Source: JBNKVT01 sp050299335 (GTDB lineage: Bacteria; Pseudomonadota; Alphaproteobacteria; Rhodobacterales; Rhodobacteraceae). From it: 64,000 bases of DNA. Positions 35,048 to 43,244 of the stretch are shown one piece after another. The notes beneath the pieces were generated by a model. The model was not told the DNA's origin and did no database searches. It worked only from the letters and a program-made list of their open reading frames with translations. Within the stretch, counting starts at the first letter, position 1. Each line of letters begins with the position of its first letter. The stretch is taken from NCBI GenBank assembly GCA_050299335.1, contig JBNKVT010000030.1, positions 1 to 64,000 of the forward strand. Reading direction: 5' to 3'. The position numbers and the translations under genes were made by a program.

Positions 35048-35917
35048 CTATGTCTTCTTTGGTTCCAGTCGGAGGATGCCCGCCCCCGCGTCTCCCGCCC
35101 GGATCGTCTCCCAGGCGGCGGCGGCGGTGTCATAGGTCTCGCGGTCATTGGCGTAAAGCAGATTGATCCGCTCCCGTGTCTCATCGCTCAGAACTTCGTC
35201 GGTCGCGAAGGGCCGGTGGGCGGTGTTACGGACCGTGACCGCCTGCATATGTGCTGCGACTTCGGGCACCAGCGGGTCAAGGAACCGGGGCAGCTGCCAA
35301 TCAAGCCCGTCCAGGGTCAGCGCGTGCAGCCGGAACATCCGCGCGTAGCGCAGCCGCCAATTCTGGCGCAGCCAGTGGCGGTTGGTGGGGATATCGGTCT
35401 GTTTGTTCAGGTTCCGGTCCACCCAGTCGATGAAACGCGCGCAATTCGCGGTATGGTCCGCACGGGTGGCCGAGGGCCCGGTGACAAGTCCCTCTTCGCG
35501 GACCAGCATCTCGCGGATCGAGGAGAAATCCCCGGCGCGGTCGTTCCAGATCTTGTCGAAATAGAGCGACATGAACCGCTCGACCGGGTCGCGCACCACC
35601 ACGAAGCCGAATTCCGAGGCGCGGATCGTGTCATCCGGCACCTCCCCCGCCTTCACCATGTCGCCGCGATAATCGTGGATATTGCCCGGGTCGTGGTGCA
35701 TCCGATCGTGATCGAGATGGTAGACCAGGTTCTGCAGATAGGTGCAGCCGCATTTGGTGATCGACAGATAGTAGAGCGGGTAGCGCCGCGTGGTGAACAG
35801 TTCGGCACTGTGCGGCGCGCCCTCGACCGGCGCATGGCGGGGATGGCGCGGGTCGTCGGGGCCGATCCCGGAAGCACCGGGGACGAGGCTTTTCAGTCGG
35901 GACAGAAGCGACGCCAT
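35048..35917 (-). CDS. Sulfotransferase family protein
   Basis: The 289-residue protein has the two PAPS-binding elements: YYLSITKCGCTYLQNL near 49-64 (the KxGxT 5'-phosphosulfate loop) and FVVVRDPVERFMSLY near 105-119 (the 3'-phosphate site). It belongs to the sulfotransferase-2-like group that modifies carbohydrates. It would transfer sulfate from PAPS to an unknown acceptor in the cytoplasm. It lies between rbfA (61 bp upstream) and truB (5 bp downstream), all on the minus strand, an unusual neighbour for these translation genes. Confidence 0.85.
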   Translation of the reverse strand: MASLLSRLKSLVPGASGIGPDDPRHPRHAPVEGAPHSAELFTTRRYPLYYLSITKCGCTYLQNLVYHLDHDRMHHDPGNIHDYRGDMVKAGEVPDDTIRASEFGFVVVRDPVERFMSLYFDKIWNDRAGDFSSIREMLVREEGLVTGPSATRADHTANCARFIDWVDRNLNKQTDIPTNRHWLRQNWRLRYARMFRLHALTLDGLDWQLPRFLDPLVPEVAAHMQAVTVRNTAHRPFATDEVLSDETRERINLLYANDRETYDTAAAAWETIRAGDAGAGILRLEPKKT

Positions 35918-35978
35918 GCGCGGCCCTTGCTGATCAGTTGCGTGACGGACGGGCGGCGGGGCCCGGTTGCTGCCGAGC

Positions 35979-36389
35979 CTACTCGGGCTCGCCCCACCGG
36001 TCCAGATCGCGGCGCACCTCTTCGGCGGCCAGAAGCGTCCGCGTGCGGTCCATCTGGTCAAAGCTGGTGTCTTCGAGGAACCGAAGTTCGGGCGAGAATT
36101 TCAGCGTCACCGCCTTGTTGACCGCCCGGCGCAGCTCGGCCTTGTTGCGGTTGAGCGCTTCGAGAACCTCGCTGACATTTACCCCTCCAAGAGGCAGCAC
36201 GAAGGCCGTCGCCACCTTGAGATCGGGCGAAATGCGGACCTCGGAGACGGTGATCGAGACATGGGCCAGGTCCGGATCGTGCAGATCGCCGCGCATCAGC
36301 ACCTCCGACAGCGCGCGGCGGATCACCTCGCCGACGCGCAATTGCCGCTGGGACGGCCCGCGGCTTTCATTGAAGCTGGTTTTGCCCAT
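35979..36389 (-). CDS. rbfA: 30S ribosome-binding factor RbfA
   Basis: The 136-residue protein has the KH-like fold signature: SQRQLRVGEVIRRALSEVL, then VSITVSEVRISPDLKVATAFV and the LRFLEDTSFDQMDR end. RbfA helps 16S rRNA 5'-end maturation and is needed for cold adaptation. The ATG at 36389 gives the standard N terminus. It is divergent from dapB, 105 bp away. Confidence 0.93.
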   Translation of the reverse strand: MGKTSFNESRGPSQRQLRVGEVIRRALSEVLMRGDLHDPDLAHVSITVSEVRISPDLKVATAFVLPLGGVNVSEVLEALNRNKAELRRAVNKAVTLKFSPELRFLEDTSFDQMDRTRTLLAAEEVRRDLDRWGEPE

Positions 36390-36494
36390 GGGGGGATTCC
36401 TTTTCACTGGAGCTTCATTTAGGCGAGAGGAGGGGCTTTGCCAACCCGTGCGCGAGGCGGTAAACGGGATGGAACAATACACAAGGGGACGCGG

Positions 36495-37304
36495 ATGTCC
36501 GACAAGATGAAGATTGCCGTGGTAGGCGCCTCGGGCCGCATGGGCCGGATGCTGATCGCGGCGGTGAACGCGAACGAGAATGCGGTGCTTTCGGGTGTCA
36601 CCGAACGGCCGGGACATGACTGGATCGGACGCGATATCGGCACCTGTCTGGGGCTGGCCGAAGCGGGGATCATGGTCGCCGACGATCCGCTGGAGGTGTT
36701 TGCCGAGGCAGAGGGCGTGCTCGATTTCACCGCGCCCGAGGCGACCGTCGCCCATGCGGCCCTGGCCGCCCAGGCGCGGCTGGTGCATGTGATCGGGACG
36801 ACGGGGATGAGCGAGGAACAACTGGCCAGGCTGGAACCGGCGTCGCGCCACGCGGTGATCGTGCGGGCGGGGAATTATTCCTTCGGCGTCAACCTGATGA
36901 CGCAACTAGCCCGGATGATGGCCGCGGCGCTGGATGCGGATTACGACATCGAGATCGTCGAGATGCATCACCACCACAAGGTCGATGCCCCTTCGGGCAC
37001 CGCGCTGATGCTGGGCGAGGCGGCGGCGAAGGGGCGCGGGGTGGAACTGGGCGAGGTCTCGGACCGGGGCCGCGACGGCATCACCGGGGCGCGCAGGCGT
37101 GGCGATATAGGATTTGCAGCGCTCAGGGGCGGCGATGTGATTGGCGAACACGAGATCGTCTTTGCCGGTGGCGGCGAACGGATTTCACTGAAGCATGTCG
37201 CCACTGACCGGTTGCTTTTCGCCAAGGGCGCGGTGAAGGCCGCCCTTTGGGGGAACCGTCAGAAACCGGGGCAATATTCGATGCTGGACGTGCTCGGGCT
37301 CTGA
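36495..37304 (+). CDS. dapB: 4-hydroxy-tetrahydrodipicolinate reductase
   Basis: The 269-residue enzyme has the nucleotide-binding motif IAVVGASGRMGRML near 7-20, the catalytic EMHHHHKVDAPSGTAL near 155-170 and the substrate-binding GTTGMSEEQ loop. It reduces the dipicolinate precursor with NAD(P)H in lysine and peptidoglycan synthesis. AGGGGA upstream of the ATG at 36495 supports that start over an in-frame ATG 19 codons earlier. Confidence 0.95.
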   Translation: MSDKMKIAVVGASGRMGRMLIAAVNANENAVLSGVTERPGHDWIGRDIGTCLGLAEAGIMVADDPLEVFAEAEGVLDFTAPEATVAHAALAAQARLVHVIGTTGMSEEQLARLEPASRHAVIVRAGNYSFGVNLMTQLARMMAAALDADYDIEIVEMHHHHKVDAPSGTALMLGEAAAKGRGVELGEVSDRGRDGITGARRRGDIGFAALRGGDVIGEHEIVFAGGGERISLKHVATDRLLFAKGAVKAALWGNRQKPGQYSMLDVLGL

Positions 37305-37458
37305 GACCCGCCTTGCACCCAGTTCTTCACCAAGGTCCTCCCCGCAATGTTCAATGGCAACTCTGCGGCGGCGCTTCCGGAAGCCGGTGGCGAATAAACG
37401 GCCATGCCCAGACGTTGGATGACCAAACCGACCGGACACAGCCTGCAACGGAGATGAC

Positions 37459-37899
37459 ATGACCCACAGGACACTCGCCATGGCCGCCCTTGCCGCAGCG
37501 CTGAGCATCGCTTCAGCCACTAGCGCCCATGACGGGGCGAATGGAGCCGTCAAGAAGCGCATGGACGCGATGGAATCGGTGGGCGCGGCGCTGAAACGGC
37601 TCAATCTGCGGACACGCTCGCAGCAGGTCAGCCCGCAACAGGCCCGCGAGGCGGTGGCGCTGATCCGCAATGTGGCGCTGAACACCCCGAGACTGTTCGA
37701 GGAACAGGACCTCTCGGCCCCGACCGAGGCCAAGCCGGAAATCTGGAGCGACTGGGACGAATTCGTCGACCTGTCGCAGAATCTCGCTGCCTATACCGAG
37801 CGGCTGGACGCCGCGATCGGCAACCCCGAGGCGCTGGCCGGTGAGATCAGGCGCATGGGCGAGATCTGCTCGGCCTGCCACCGCCGCTACCGCGAGTGA
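37459..37899 (+). CDS. Cytochrome c' / c556 family protein
   Basis: The 146-residue protein has a signal peptide (residues 1-23, ending SAH) and a four-helix-bundle sequence with a single haem motif CSACHRRYR close to the C terminus, which is where cytochromes c' and c556 carry it. It would be a periplasmic haem protein that may bind NO or transfer electrons. ATG follows GGAGATGAC-type purines. It is followed by a clear rho-independent terminator. Confidence 0.9.
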   Translation: MTHRTLAMAALAAALSIASATSAHDGANGAVKKRMDAMESVGAALKRLNLRTRSQQVSPQQAREAVALIRNVALNTPRLFEEQDLSAPTEAKPEIWSDWDEFVDLSQNLAAYTERLDAAIGNPEALAGEIRRMGEICSACHRRYRE

Positions 37900-37945
37900 T
37901 CCCGGTATTTGGTAAACGGTAACTTTTTTCTCCTCCCTCAGACCT

Positions 37946-37978
37946 GACCCGGGGCCCCCAAGGCTTCCGGGTCTTTTT
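37946..37978 (+). terminator. Rho-independent terminator after cytochrome c'
   Basis: Stem GACCCGG (37946-37952) and CCGGGTC (37967-37973) followed by five T. A further outer pair, CCTCCCTC (37932-37939) with GAGGGAGG (37985-37992), extends the structure. It lies 47 bp after the cytochrome c' stop. Confidence 0.8.
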
Positions 37979-38089
37979 CCGTCCGAGGGAGGAGTCCTCA
38001 CTCTTCTGCAACGCCCATCTGGCGTGCCGGCGGCGCTTCCGGGACAGAGGCAGACTGGCGCCGCCGACACGACCGGGACCGGGACGGTC

Positions 38090-38332
38090 CTACTCGGCCG
38101 GCAGCAGCCCGGCCTCGACGGCGGCGATATGCTCGTCCTCGGTGATCGCCCCGTCGGCATTGAGGTCGATTGTAACGAAATGTTCGCCGGTCAGATCGGG
38201 GAAGGCCGCAACGAATTCCTCGCCCGAGAGCGCCCCGTCGCCATCGGTGTCGATATCGCTGAACGCGGCCAAAGCCGTGCCGGCGGTGGCAATCAATCCG
38301 GCGGCGAGGGCGATTGTGATACGTGACTTCAT
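38090..38332 (-). CDS. Small exported EF-hand protein
   Basis: The 80-residue protein has a signal peptide (MKSRITIALAAGLIATAGTALA) and two EF-hand loops: DIDTDGDGALSGEEF and DLNADGAITEDEH. It should bind calcium in the periplasm. It is divergent from an ECF sigma factor gene, with 328 bp between the two starts. No other domain is present; homologues of this size are often annotated simply as EF-hand proteins. Confidence 0.85.
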   Translation of the reverse strand: MKSRITIALAAGLIATAGTALAAFSDIDTDGDGALSGEEFVAAFPDLTGEHFVTIDLNADGAITEDEHIAAVEAGLLPAE

Positions 38333-38660
38333 CTTCGATCTCCTGAAGTTTGATCCATGGCCGGACCTGAGGCCGAACAGCGTCGGCCAGGGCCCGGGAA
38401 GGCACGAATTGTCGGGCCTTCACCGGGATAGACGACGCGGTCGCAGCGAAGCTTCCAACACCGAAATGTGATCGGTGGATTCCTGCCGTCGGCGGATTAT
38501 CGCCCTTGTTTTATTGGGGTTTTGCGCAGAATTTGGCTCATCCTCAGAACTCCGGTGAAAGCCTCTGGTGCGGAAATCCAAGCTCTGCGATCACCAGCCG
38601 CGAGGCAATGAGGACGGTCAGTGGGACCCAGGTGAAATCAGCCAATTGATGGGGGCCATC
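38333..38660. other. Divergent regulatory gap between EF-hand and sigma factor genes
   Basis: This 328-bp stretch should hold both promoters. It has an AT-richer patch CCTTGTTTTATTGGGGTTTTG near 38503-38525 (split motif), but I see no convincing paired -35/-10 or operator. No gene is supported in it. Confidence 0.4.
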
Positions 38661-39164
38661 ATGGACGAAACGCAGCGGTTCTTGCCGCATCTTGCAGCGC
38701 TCGGACGCTACGCGCGGGCGCTGGTTCGGGAACGGGGCGAGGCGGAAGACCTCGTGCAGGAAACCTGGCAGCGGGCGCTGAAGGCCGCCGCGAAAGGCCA
38801 GCGGGTTGACAGGCCGAAGGCCTATCTGATGTCGGTGATGCACAATCTACGCATGGACCAGCTCCGCCGCCGGGGCCGGGAACCCGAGACGGTGGATATC
38901 GACGGCGACAGCCTCGAGACCGCCGCGGCAAGCCCCGACCTTTGGATGACGTGCCAGCAGGTGCTGGCGGCGATTGCCGGGTTGCGCAAGGAATATCGCG
39001 ATGTGTTGCTGATGGCCGGTCCCGGCGAGATGACCTGTGCCGAGATGGCTGCAAGGCTGAATATTCCCCTGGGCACCGTCCTGTCACGGCTCAGCCGGGC
39101 GCGGGCGCTGCTCAGGCAGATGCTGGGGTGGGACGGGATGGGGCACGATCTCTGTCCGGTCTAG
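38661..39164 (+). CDS. ECF-type RNA polymerase sigma factor
   Basis: The 167-residue protein has sigma region 2 (LVRERGEAEDLVQETWQRAL..RPKAYLMSVMHNLRMDQLRRR) and region 4 (LRKEYRDVLLMA..MTCAEMAARLNIPLGTVLSRLSRARALLRQML). It would redirect RNA polymerase to a small regulon. No anti-sigma gene follows; the divergent EF-hand gene is the only neighbour. The ATG at 38661 follows GGGGGCCATC; another ATG lies four codons upstream. Confidence 0.87.
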   Translation: MDETQRFLPHLAALGRYARALVRERGEAEDLVQETWQRALKAAAKGQRVDRPKAYLMSVMHNLRMDQLRRRGREPETVDIDGDSLETAAASPDLWMTCQQVLAAIAGLRKEYRDVLLMAGPGEMTCAEMAARLNIPLGTVLSRLSRARALLRQMLGWDGMGHDLCPV

Positions 39165-39210
39165 CCAGGGGTCGGGGCGGTCGGCCCCCTCTCCCCCGCC
39201 CCCTCTCCCA

Positions 39211-39225
39211 GGGGGAGAGGGGAGG
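39211..39225 (+). repeat. 15-bp direct repeat, left copy
   Basis: GGGGGAGAGGGGAGG here is repeated exactly at 39612-39626. The left copy forms a hairpin with CCCCCTCTCCC just before it. The two copies bracket family A copy 4. The 39165-39893 gap holds these repeats and no confident gene before 39742. Confidence 0.6.
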
Positions 39226-39339
39226 GAAATTGCATTTGGGTCCGCCTGTCATGGGAAACCGCCTGAGGTTCGGTTTCCTCCATTCGAGCCAACCGCCAAT
39301 CCCGCCCCAAATCCATAGCCCCGCCGTCCCCATCTCTCC

Positions 39340-39515
39340 CCGCTCCACACCCGCACGGTGCGACCAGCGACCTAAGCCAAGCCCGACCCATCCGAGGGGC
39401 GGGCGCGTTGCTGACACATGCTGAGAGCGGCCCGCTCGGAAGTGACTGCGCCATAAAGTGGTCCGCAGAGGGCTCCGGACAGCGCCCACCCTGGGCCGGG
39501 CTTTGCCCTCATTTC
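39340..39515 (-). repeat. Dispersed ~170-bp repeat, family A copy 4
   Basis: Its reverse complement contains CTTTATGGCGCAGTCACTTCC, AACGCGCCCGCCCCTCGG, GGGTCGGGCTTGG and GGTCGCACCGTGC, matching copies 1-3 block by block (first block split at its variable end). It keeps recognisable terminal inverted repeats (AAGCCCGACCC at 39379 and GGCCGGGCTTT near 39503). Confidence 0.78.
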
Positions 39516-39611
39516 GAAGTCCCGGCAGGGCAGGTTTCCGGAAGGTGCAGGATCAGGGCGGGCAAAATGAACGCGAAGGAGACGCAATACTTTCATATGC
39601 GATAGCCCTGA

Positions 39612-39626
39612 GGGGGAGAGGGGAGG
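39612..39626 (+). repeat. 15-bp direct repeat, right copy
   Basis: Exact repeat of 39211-39225, 401 bp further on, on the far side of family A copy 4. Confidence 0.6.
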
Positions 39627-39741
39627 CGCGACGCGGCAGGTTCAGGGTTTTTGCGGGAATCCGGTTCTCATGGAGGACCGCACTGGAAATCACCGATCGG
39701 ATATGGTCCTGTCTCCGGTGCAAACGCATGGGACCGGGCGC

Positions 39742-39897
39742 ATGGCACAGTTCAAACGTCTATCACCGACCGCCGCCGCCGGGGCAATCGGCGCGCCTCT
39801 GCGAGAGCCCCCGACACCGGTCGCCACCCATCCGCACCGGATCGATCGGATGGACTTGGGTGAGGCGGATCTCGGCCATCTGGACGTCACGGCTTGA
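39742..39897 (+). CDS. Possible 51-residue protein coupled to the GNAT gene
   Basis: The reading frame begins MAQFKRLSPTAAAG and ends with its TGA overlapping the TTG start of the following gene. The overlap suggests translational coupling, but there is no recognisable domain and the ribosome-binding site is weak. It may be only leader sequence. Confidence 0.3.
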   Translation: MAQFKRLSPTAAAGAIGAPLREPPTPVATHPHRIDRMDLGEADLGHLDVTA

Positions 39898-40631
39898 GCG
39901 GTGAGACCAAGGCGGAACTGGCGCGCTATTTTACAGCCATCGACGAGACATGGCCCCCAAAGGACGTGTTCGACCTCGGTCCGGTCACCCTTCGCCGGGC
40001 GCAAGGCGCCGGAATGCGGGTGTCCTCGGCCTCGGTGCGGGAGGGGTGGGCAAAGACCGATATTGTCGCTGCCGAAACGCGGATGCGTGGGATGGGACAG
40101 GTGCCATCCTTTGCCGTGCGCCCGGGACAGGCGGCGCTGGACGCGGTGCTGGCGCGGCGCGGCTACCGGAAATGTTTCGAGGTCGTGCTGCTGACGGCCT
40201 CCCCTGGAACCATACTGGCCAGATCGCCGGACCCGGGCGATCTGGTGTTCTTCTCGGAAATGCTTTTGCAGGTCCAGCGCGACATCTGGGTGGCGGGTGG
40301 GCATGTCCAGCCGCCGCGCTTTGCCGTGATGGAACGGGTCCGGGGCACAAGGACCTGGCTCCTCGGAGGGCTCGGCAACCGGCCCGTGGCGACCGCCTTC
40401 GTGGCCCTTTCGGGCCGGGTGGCGATGCTGCATGCGCTGGAAGTCCACGCTTCGGCGCGGCGCATGGGGCTCGGCGCTCTTCTGACCGGGGCGGCGGCGC
40501 GCTGGGCGGCGGATGAGGGCGCGGCGGAACTGGCGCTTCTGGTGACGGAAGAAAATATCAGCGCAAGGCGGCTCTATGAGGCGATGGGGATGGGCATTGC
40601 GGGGCGGTATCATTACCGTATGCTCGACTGA
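39894..40631 (+). CDS. GNAT family N-acetyltransferase
   Basis: The 245-residue protein has its GNAT fold in the C-terminal half: LHALEVHASARRMGLGALLTGAAARWA is the acetyl-CoA binding strand and loop, followed by LALLVTEENISARRLYEAMGM. The N-terminal half is a diverged second GNAT-like unit. The acetylated substrate is unknown. The start is a TTG at 39894 that overlaps the stop of a short upstream frame; no ATG fits as well. The AhpD-like gene follows 12 bp later. Confidence 0.82.
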   Translation: MSGETKAELARYFTAIDETWPPKDVFDLGPVTLRRAQGAGMRVSSASVREGWAKTDIVAAETRMRGMGQVPSFAVRPGQAALDAVLARRGYRKCFEVVLLTASPGTILARSPDPGDLVFFSEMLLQVQRDIWVAGGHVQPPRFAVMERVRGTRTWLLGGLGNRPVATAFVALSGRVAMLHALEVHASARRMGLGALLTGAAARWAADEGAAELALLVTEENISARRLYEAMGMGIAGRYHYRMLD

Positions 40632-40643
40632 GGAGGCCCGCCA

Positions 40644-41213
40644 ATGCCCGAAACACCGCCCACTGCCCTGAACCTGCCCCCCGTCGATCCCCTGCCCGCG
40701 CGGACGGCGAAATATTTCGCCATCTGCGAGGAAAAGCTGGGTCTTGTCCCCAATGTCCTGAAATCCTACGCCTTCGACATCGGCAAGCTCGACGCCTTCG
40801 CGGCGATGTACAACGAGCTGATGCTGGGCGAGAGCGGGCTGTCAAAGCTGGAGCGCGAGATGATCGCGGTGGTGGTCTCGTCGGTGAACCGCTGCTTCTA
40901 CTGCCTTGTCGCCCATGGCGCGGCGGTACGGGAACTGGCGGGGATGCCGGAACTGGGCGAGGCGCTGGTGATGAATTACCGCATGGCCGATCTGGATAGG
41001 CGCCAGCGGGCGATGCTGGATTTCGCGGTTCTGATGACCGAGGCCAGCCACCGGATCGAGGAGCCGGACCGACAGGTTCTGCGCGATGCCGGGTTCTCGG
41101 ACCGCGATATCTGGGACATCGCCTCGGTGGCGTCCTTTTTCAACATGTCGAACCGGATGGCCTCAGCGGTGGCGATGCAGCCCAACGGAGAATATCATGG
41201 GCAGGGACGTTGA
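40644..41213 (+). CDS. AhpD-like (peroxidase-related) carboxymuconolactone decarboxylase family protein
   Basis: The 189-residue all-helical protein has the redox motif NRCFYCLVAHGAAV (CxxC plus His near 86-95), which distinguishes peroxidase-related enzymes from PcaC. It probably acts in thiol-based peroxide defence. Its last 17 bases overlap the start of the OmpA-like gene. It follows the GNAT gene with a short gap, so GNAT, AhpD-like and OmpA-like genes form an operon. Confidence 0.87.
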   Translation: MPETPPTALNLPPVDPLPARTAKYFAICEEKLGLVPNVLKSYAFDIGKLDAFAAMYNELMLGESGLSKLEREMIAVVVSSVNRCFYCLVAHGAAVRELAGMPELGEALVMNYRMADLDRRQRAMLDFAVLMTEASHRIEEPDRQVLRDAGFSDRDIWDIASVASFFNMSNRMASAVAMQPNGEYHGQGR

Positions 41214-42231
41214 GGCGGTCTCGGTGATTGCGGGCGCTGCAGGATCGCCTCCGGTGAGGGGATATCTGAAACGGGGAGCATGGCGAAGGATCGTGGGCCG
41301 ACCGGCGCTTTCGAGCCTTGTGGCTGTGCTTCTGGCAGGGGCTTCCGTCGCCCAGCCCGTCCCCTTGCCCGCCGGTGCGGTGAAGACCTTCAGCCAGCCG
41401 CCTGAGGCCGGATCTCACGATCTGCCCACCGGCCCCTACAGCGCCGAGGCGCAGCCCTCGCGGCGGGTCGAGGGGGTGGTGTCCCGCTGGGCCTACCGGA
41501 TGCCGCTGGACCGGGTGGACGAGTTCGCGCTTTTTACCACGGTGCGCGACACGCTGGGCGAGGCCGGGTTCATCCCGCTTTTCCAATGTTCGGACACGAT
41601 CTGCGGCGGCTTCGATTTCCGCTTCGGGATCGAGGTGTTGCCACCGCCCGAAATGGAGGTCGATCTCGAAGACTTCCACTTCGCCGCCTTCGAGCGCCTG
41701 AGCCCGGATCCCGCCCACCTGACCCTGCTGGTCAGCCGCTCGGGGTCCATGGGCTATGTGCAGATCATCCAGATTTCCGGGGCCGAGACCGACCTGCCGC
41801 TGGAGGAACCGCCTGTGCCCGGTGACGGAAATTCGGATCCTTCCCCGGCCCCGCTGCCGCCTTCCGACTGGTCCGCCGATCTGGCCACCAGGGGCCGCGC
41901 GGTGCTGGAGGGGGTGAATTTCGAGACCGGCCAGGCGCGGCTGACCGAGGAGAGCGGCCCGGTTCTGGAGGCGCTGGCGGAATTTCTCATCGAAGATCCC
42001 GACCTCTCCCTCCTGATCGTCGGCCATTCGGACAATACCGGTTCGCTCGAGGCCAATATCGCCCTGTCACGAAGCCGCGCCGAGGCGGTCCGCCAGGGGC
42101 TGGTCACCACGCACGGCATCGATGCTGGGCGGCTGAGCGCGGCGGGCGCGGGATTTCTTGCCCCCCGGGCACCCAACACCACCGAAGAAGGCCAGGCGCG
42201 CAACCGCCGGGTCGAGATCGTGCTTCAATAG
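41197..42231 (+). CDS. OmpA family outer-membrane/peptidoglycan-binding protein
   Basis: The 344-residue protein has a long N-terminal basic region, a membrane or signal segment (ALSSLVAVLLAGASVAQP, ending near 55), a middle domain of about 160 residues that I cannot name, a Pro-rich linker, and a C-terminal OmpA domain (VNFETGQARLTEESGPVLEALA..LLIVGHSDNTGSLEANIALSRSRAEAV). It likely anchors the envelope to peptidoglycan. The start overlaps the previous gene; a later start near the hydrophobic segment is possible. Confidence 0.85.
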   Translation: MGRDVEAVSVIAGAAGSPPVRGYLKRGAWRRIVGRPALSSLVAVLLAGASVAQPVPLPAGAVKTFSQPPEAGSHDLPTGPYSAEAQPSRRVEGVVSRWAYRMPLDRVDEFALFTTVRDTLGEAGFIPLFQCSDTICGGFDFRFGIEVLPPPEMEVDLEDFHFAAFERLSPDPAHLTLLVSRSGSMGYVQIIQISGAETDLPLEEPPVPGDGNSDPSPAPLPPSDWSADLATRGRAVLEGVNFETGQARLTEESGPVLEALAEFLIEDPDLSLLIVGHSDNTGSLEANIALSRSRAEAVRQGLVTTHGIDAGRLSAAGAGFLAPRAPNTTEEGQARNRRVEIVLQ

Positions 42232-42299
42232 CCGGGATGCGCAGGATCGAGGAAACGCAAGGCCCGCCCCGGTCGTGCGATCCGGAACGCCCCGCCTGG

Positions 42300-43076
42300 T
42301 CACGACTCGAAACACGCCGCCCGCCCGTCCTGCCGGATCGTGTTCGCTCCGGCCTGGATCTGCGTCGCTCGCCAGCGCGTGAACGGCCCCGGCCGGATGG
42401 CCGAACGCGTGCGCGGCGCAGGCAGGATGGCCATCAGCCGCGCGGCCTGGGTCGGGGACAGCTGGGCCGGGGTGACACCGAAATAATGCCGAGAGGCTGC
42501 TGCGATCCCGAACACGCCCTCATCGAATTCGGCGACATTCAGATAGACCTCCATGATCCGCTTCTTGCCCCAAAGAAGCTCGATCAGGCCGGTGAACCCC
42601 GCCTCGATCCCCTTGCGCAGCCAGCTGCGCTCGGGCCAGAGAAAGACGTTCTTCGCTGTCTGCTGCGAAATCGTCGAGCCGCCCCTGAGCCGACTGTCAT
42701 CGCTGAGGGCGGCCCGGATGGCGGTGAAATCGAACCCAAGATGCCGGCAGAAATTCGCGTCTTCCGCCGCCGCCGCCGCGCGCGGCACATGCGGGGCCAT
42801 GCTCCCGATGCCGACCCATTCATGTTTGATCGCACCGAGGCGGAATTTTTCTGTCGCCATCAGATAGTTGATCGGCGGATTGACGAAGCGCAGCGCGAAG
42901 ACAATCAGGATCAGCGCCACCGCCAGATTGACCACCACCTTGCCGGCCACACCAAAAACCCGCCTCAGGCGCGCGCGCCAGAGGCTCGGCCGGGCGGCCT
43001 GCCGTTTGGCCTTCGACTTGCGCTTGCGCCGCCGCCGCTTGGGCTTGTTCAGTTTTGTCGCGTCGGCAATGGCCAT
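42300..43076 (-). CDS. mtgA: Monofunctional biosynthetic peptidoglycan transglycosylase
   Basis: The protein has a basic N terminus (KPKRRRRKRKSKAKR), one membrane helix (VVVNLAVALILIVFALRFV) and a glycosyltransferase 51 domain with AAAAAEDANFCRHLGFD, GGSTISQQTAKNVFLW and KRIMEVYLNVAEFDEGVFG. It polymerises glycan strands from lipid II at the inner membrane. The start is uncertain: ATG at 43076 is the best domain-based choice, with further in-frame ATGs at 43097 and 43124. It is convergent with the OmpA-like gene. Confidence 0.9.
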   Translation of the reverse strand: MAIADATKLNKPKRRRRKRKSKAKRQAARPSLWRARLRRVFGVAGKVVVNLAVALILIVFALRFVNPPINYLMATEKFRLGAIKHEWVGIGSMAPHVPRAAAAAEDANFCRHLGFDFTAIRAALSDDSRLRGGSTISQQTAKNVFLWPERSWLRKGIEAGFTGLIELLWGKKRIMEVYLNVAEFDEGVFGIAAASRHYFGVTPAQLSPTQAARLMAILPAPRTRSAIRPGPFTRWRATQIQAGANTIRQDGRAACFES

Positions 43077-43244
43077 GGACGTGCAGGTTTCCTGCATTTG
43101 GGGGTGCTTCACTACAATAGGCAATGGTAACGCGCGAAAGAACCCGTTCCTTCGCCCTGGCGCCCAACAAACCCCGGACCCCGGACCGCTCCTGGCCTTG
43201 CCTAGCCGCAGTCTGAGGCCAGAATGCGGCAGGCAAGTGATTGT

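Noticed and set aside
39690..40613. A 307-codon minus-strand frame over the GNAT gene
   Set aside because: It is antisense to a recognisable GNAT domain and contains no motif of its own.
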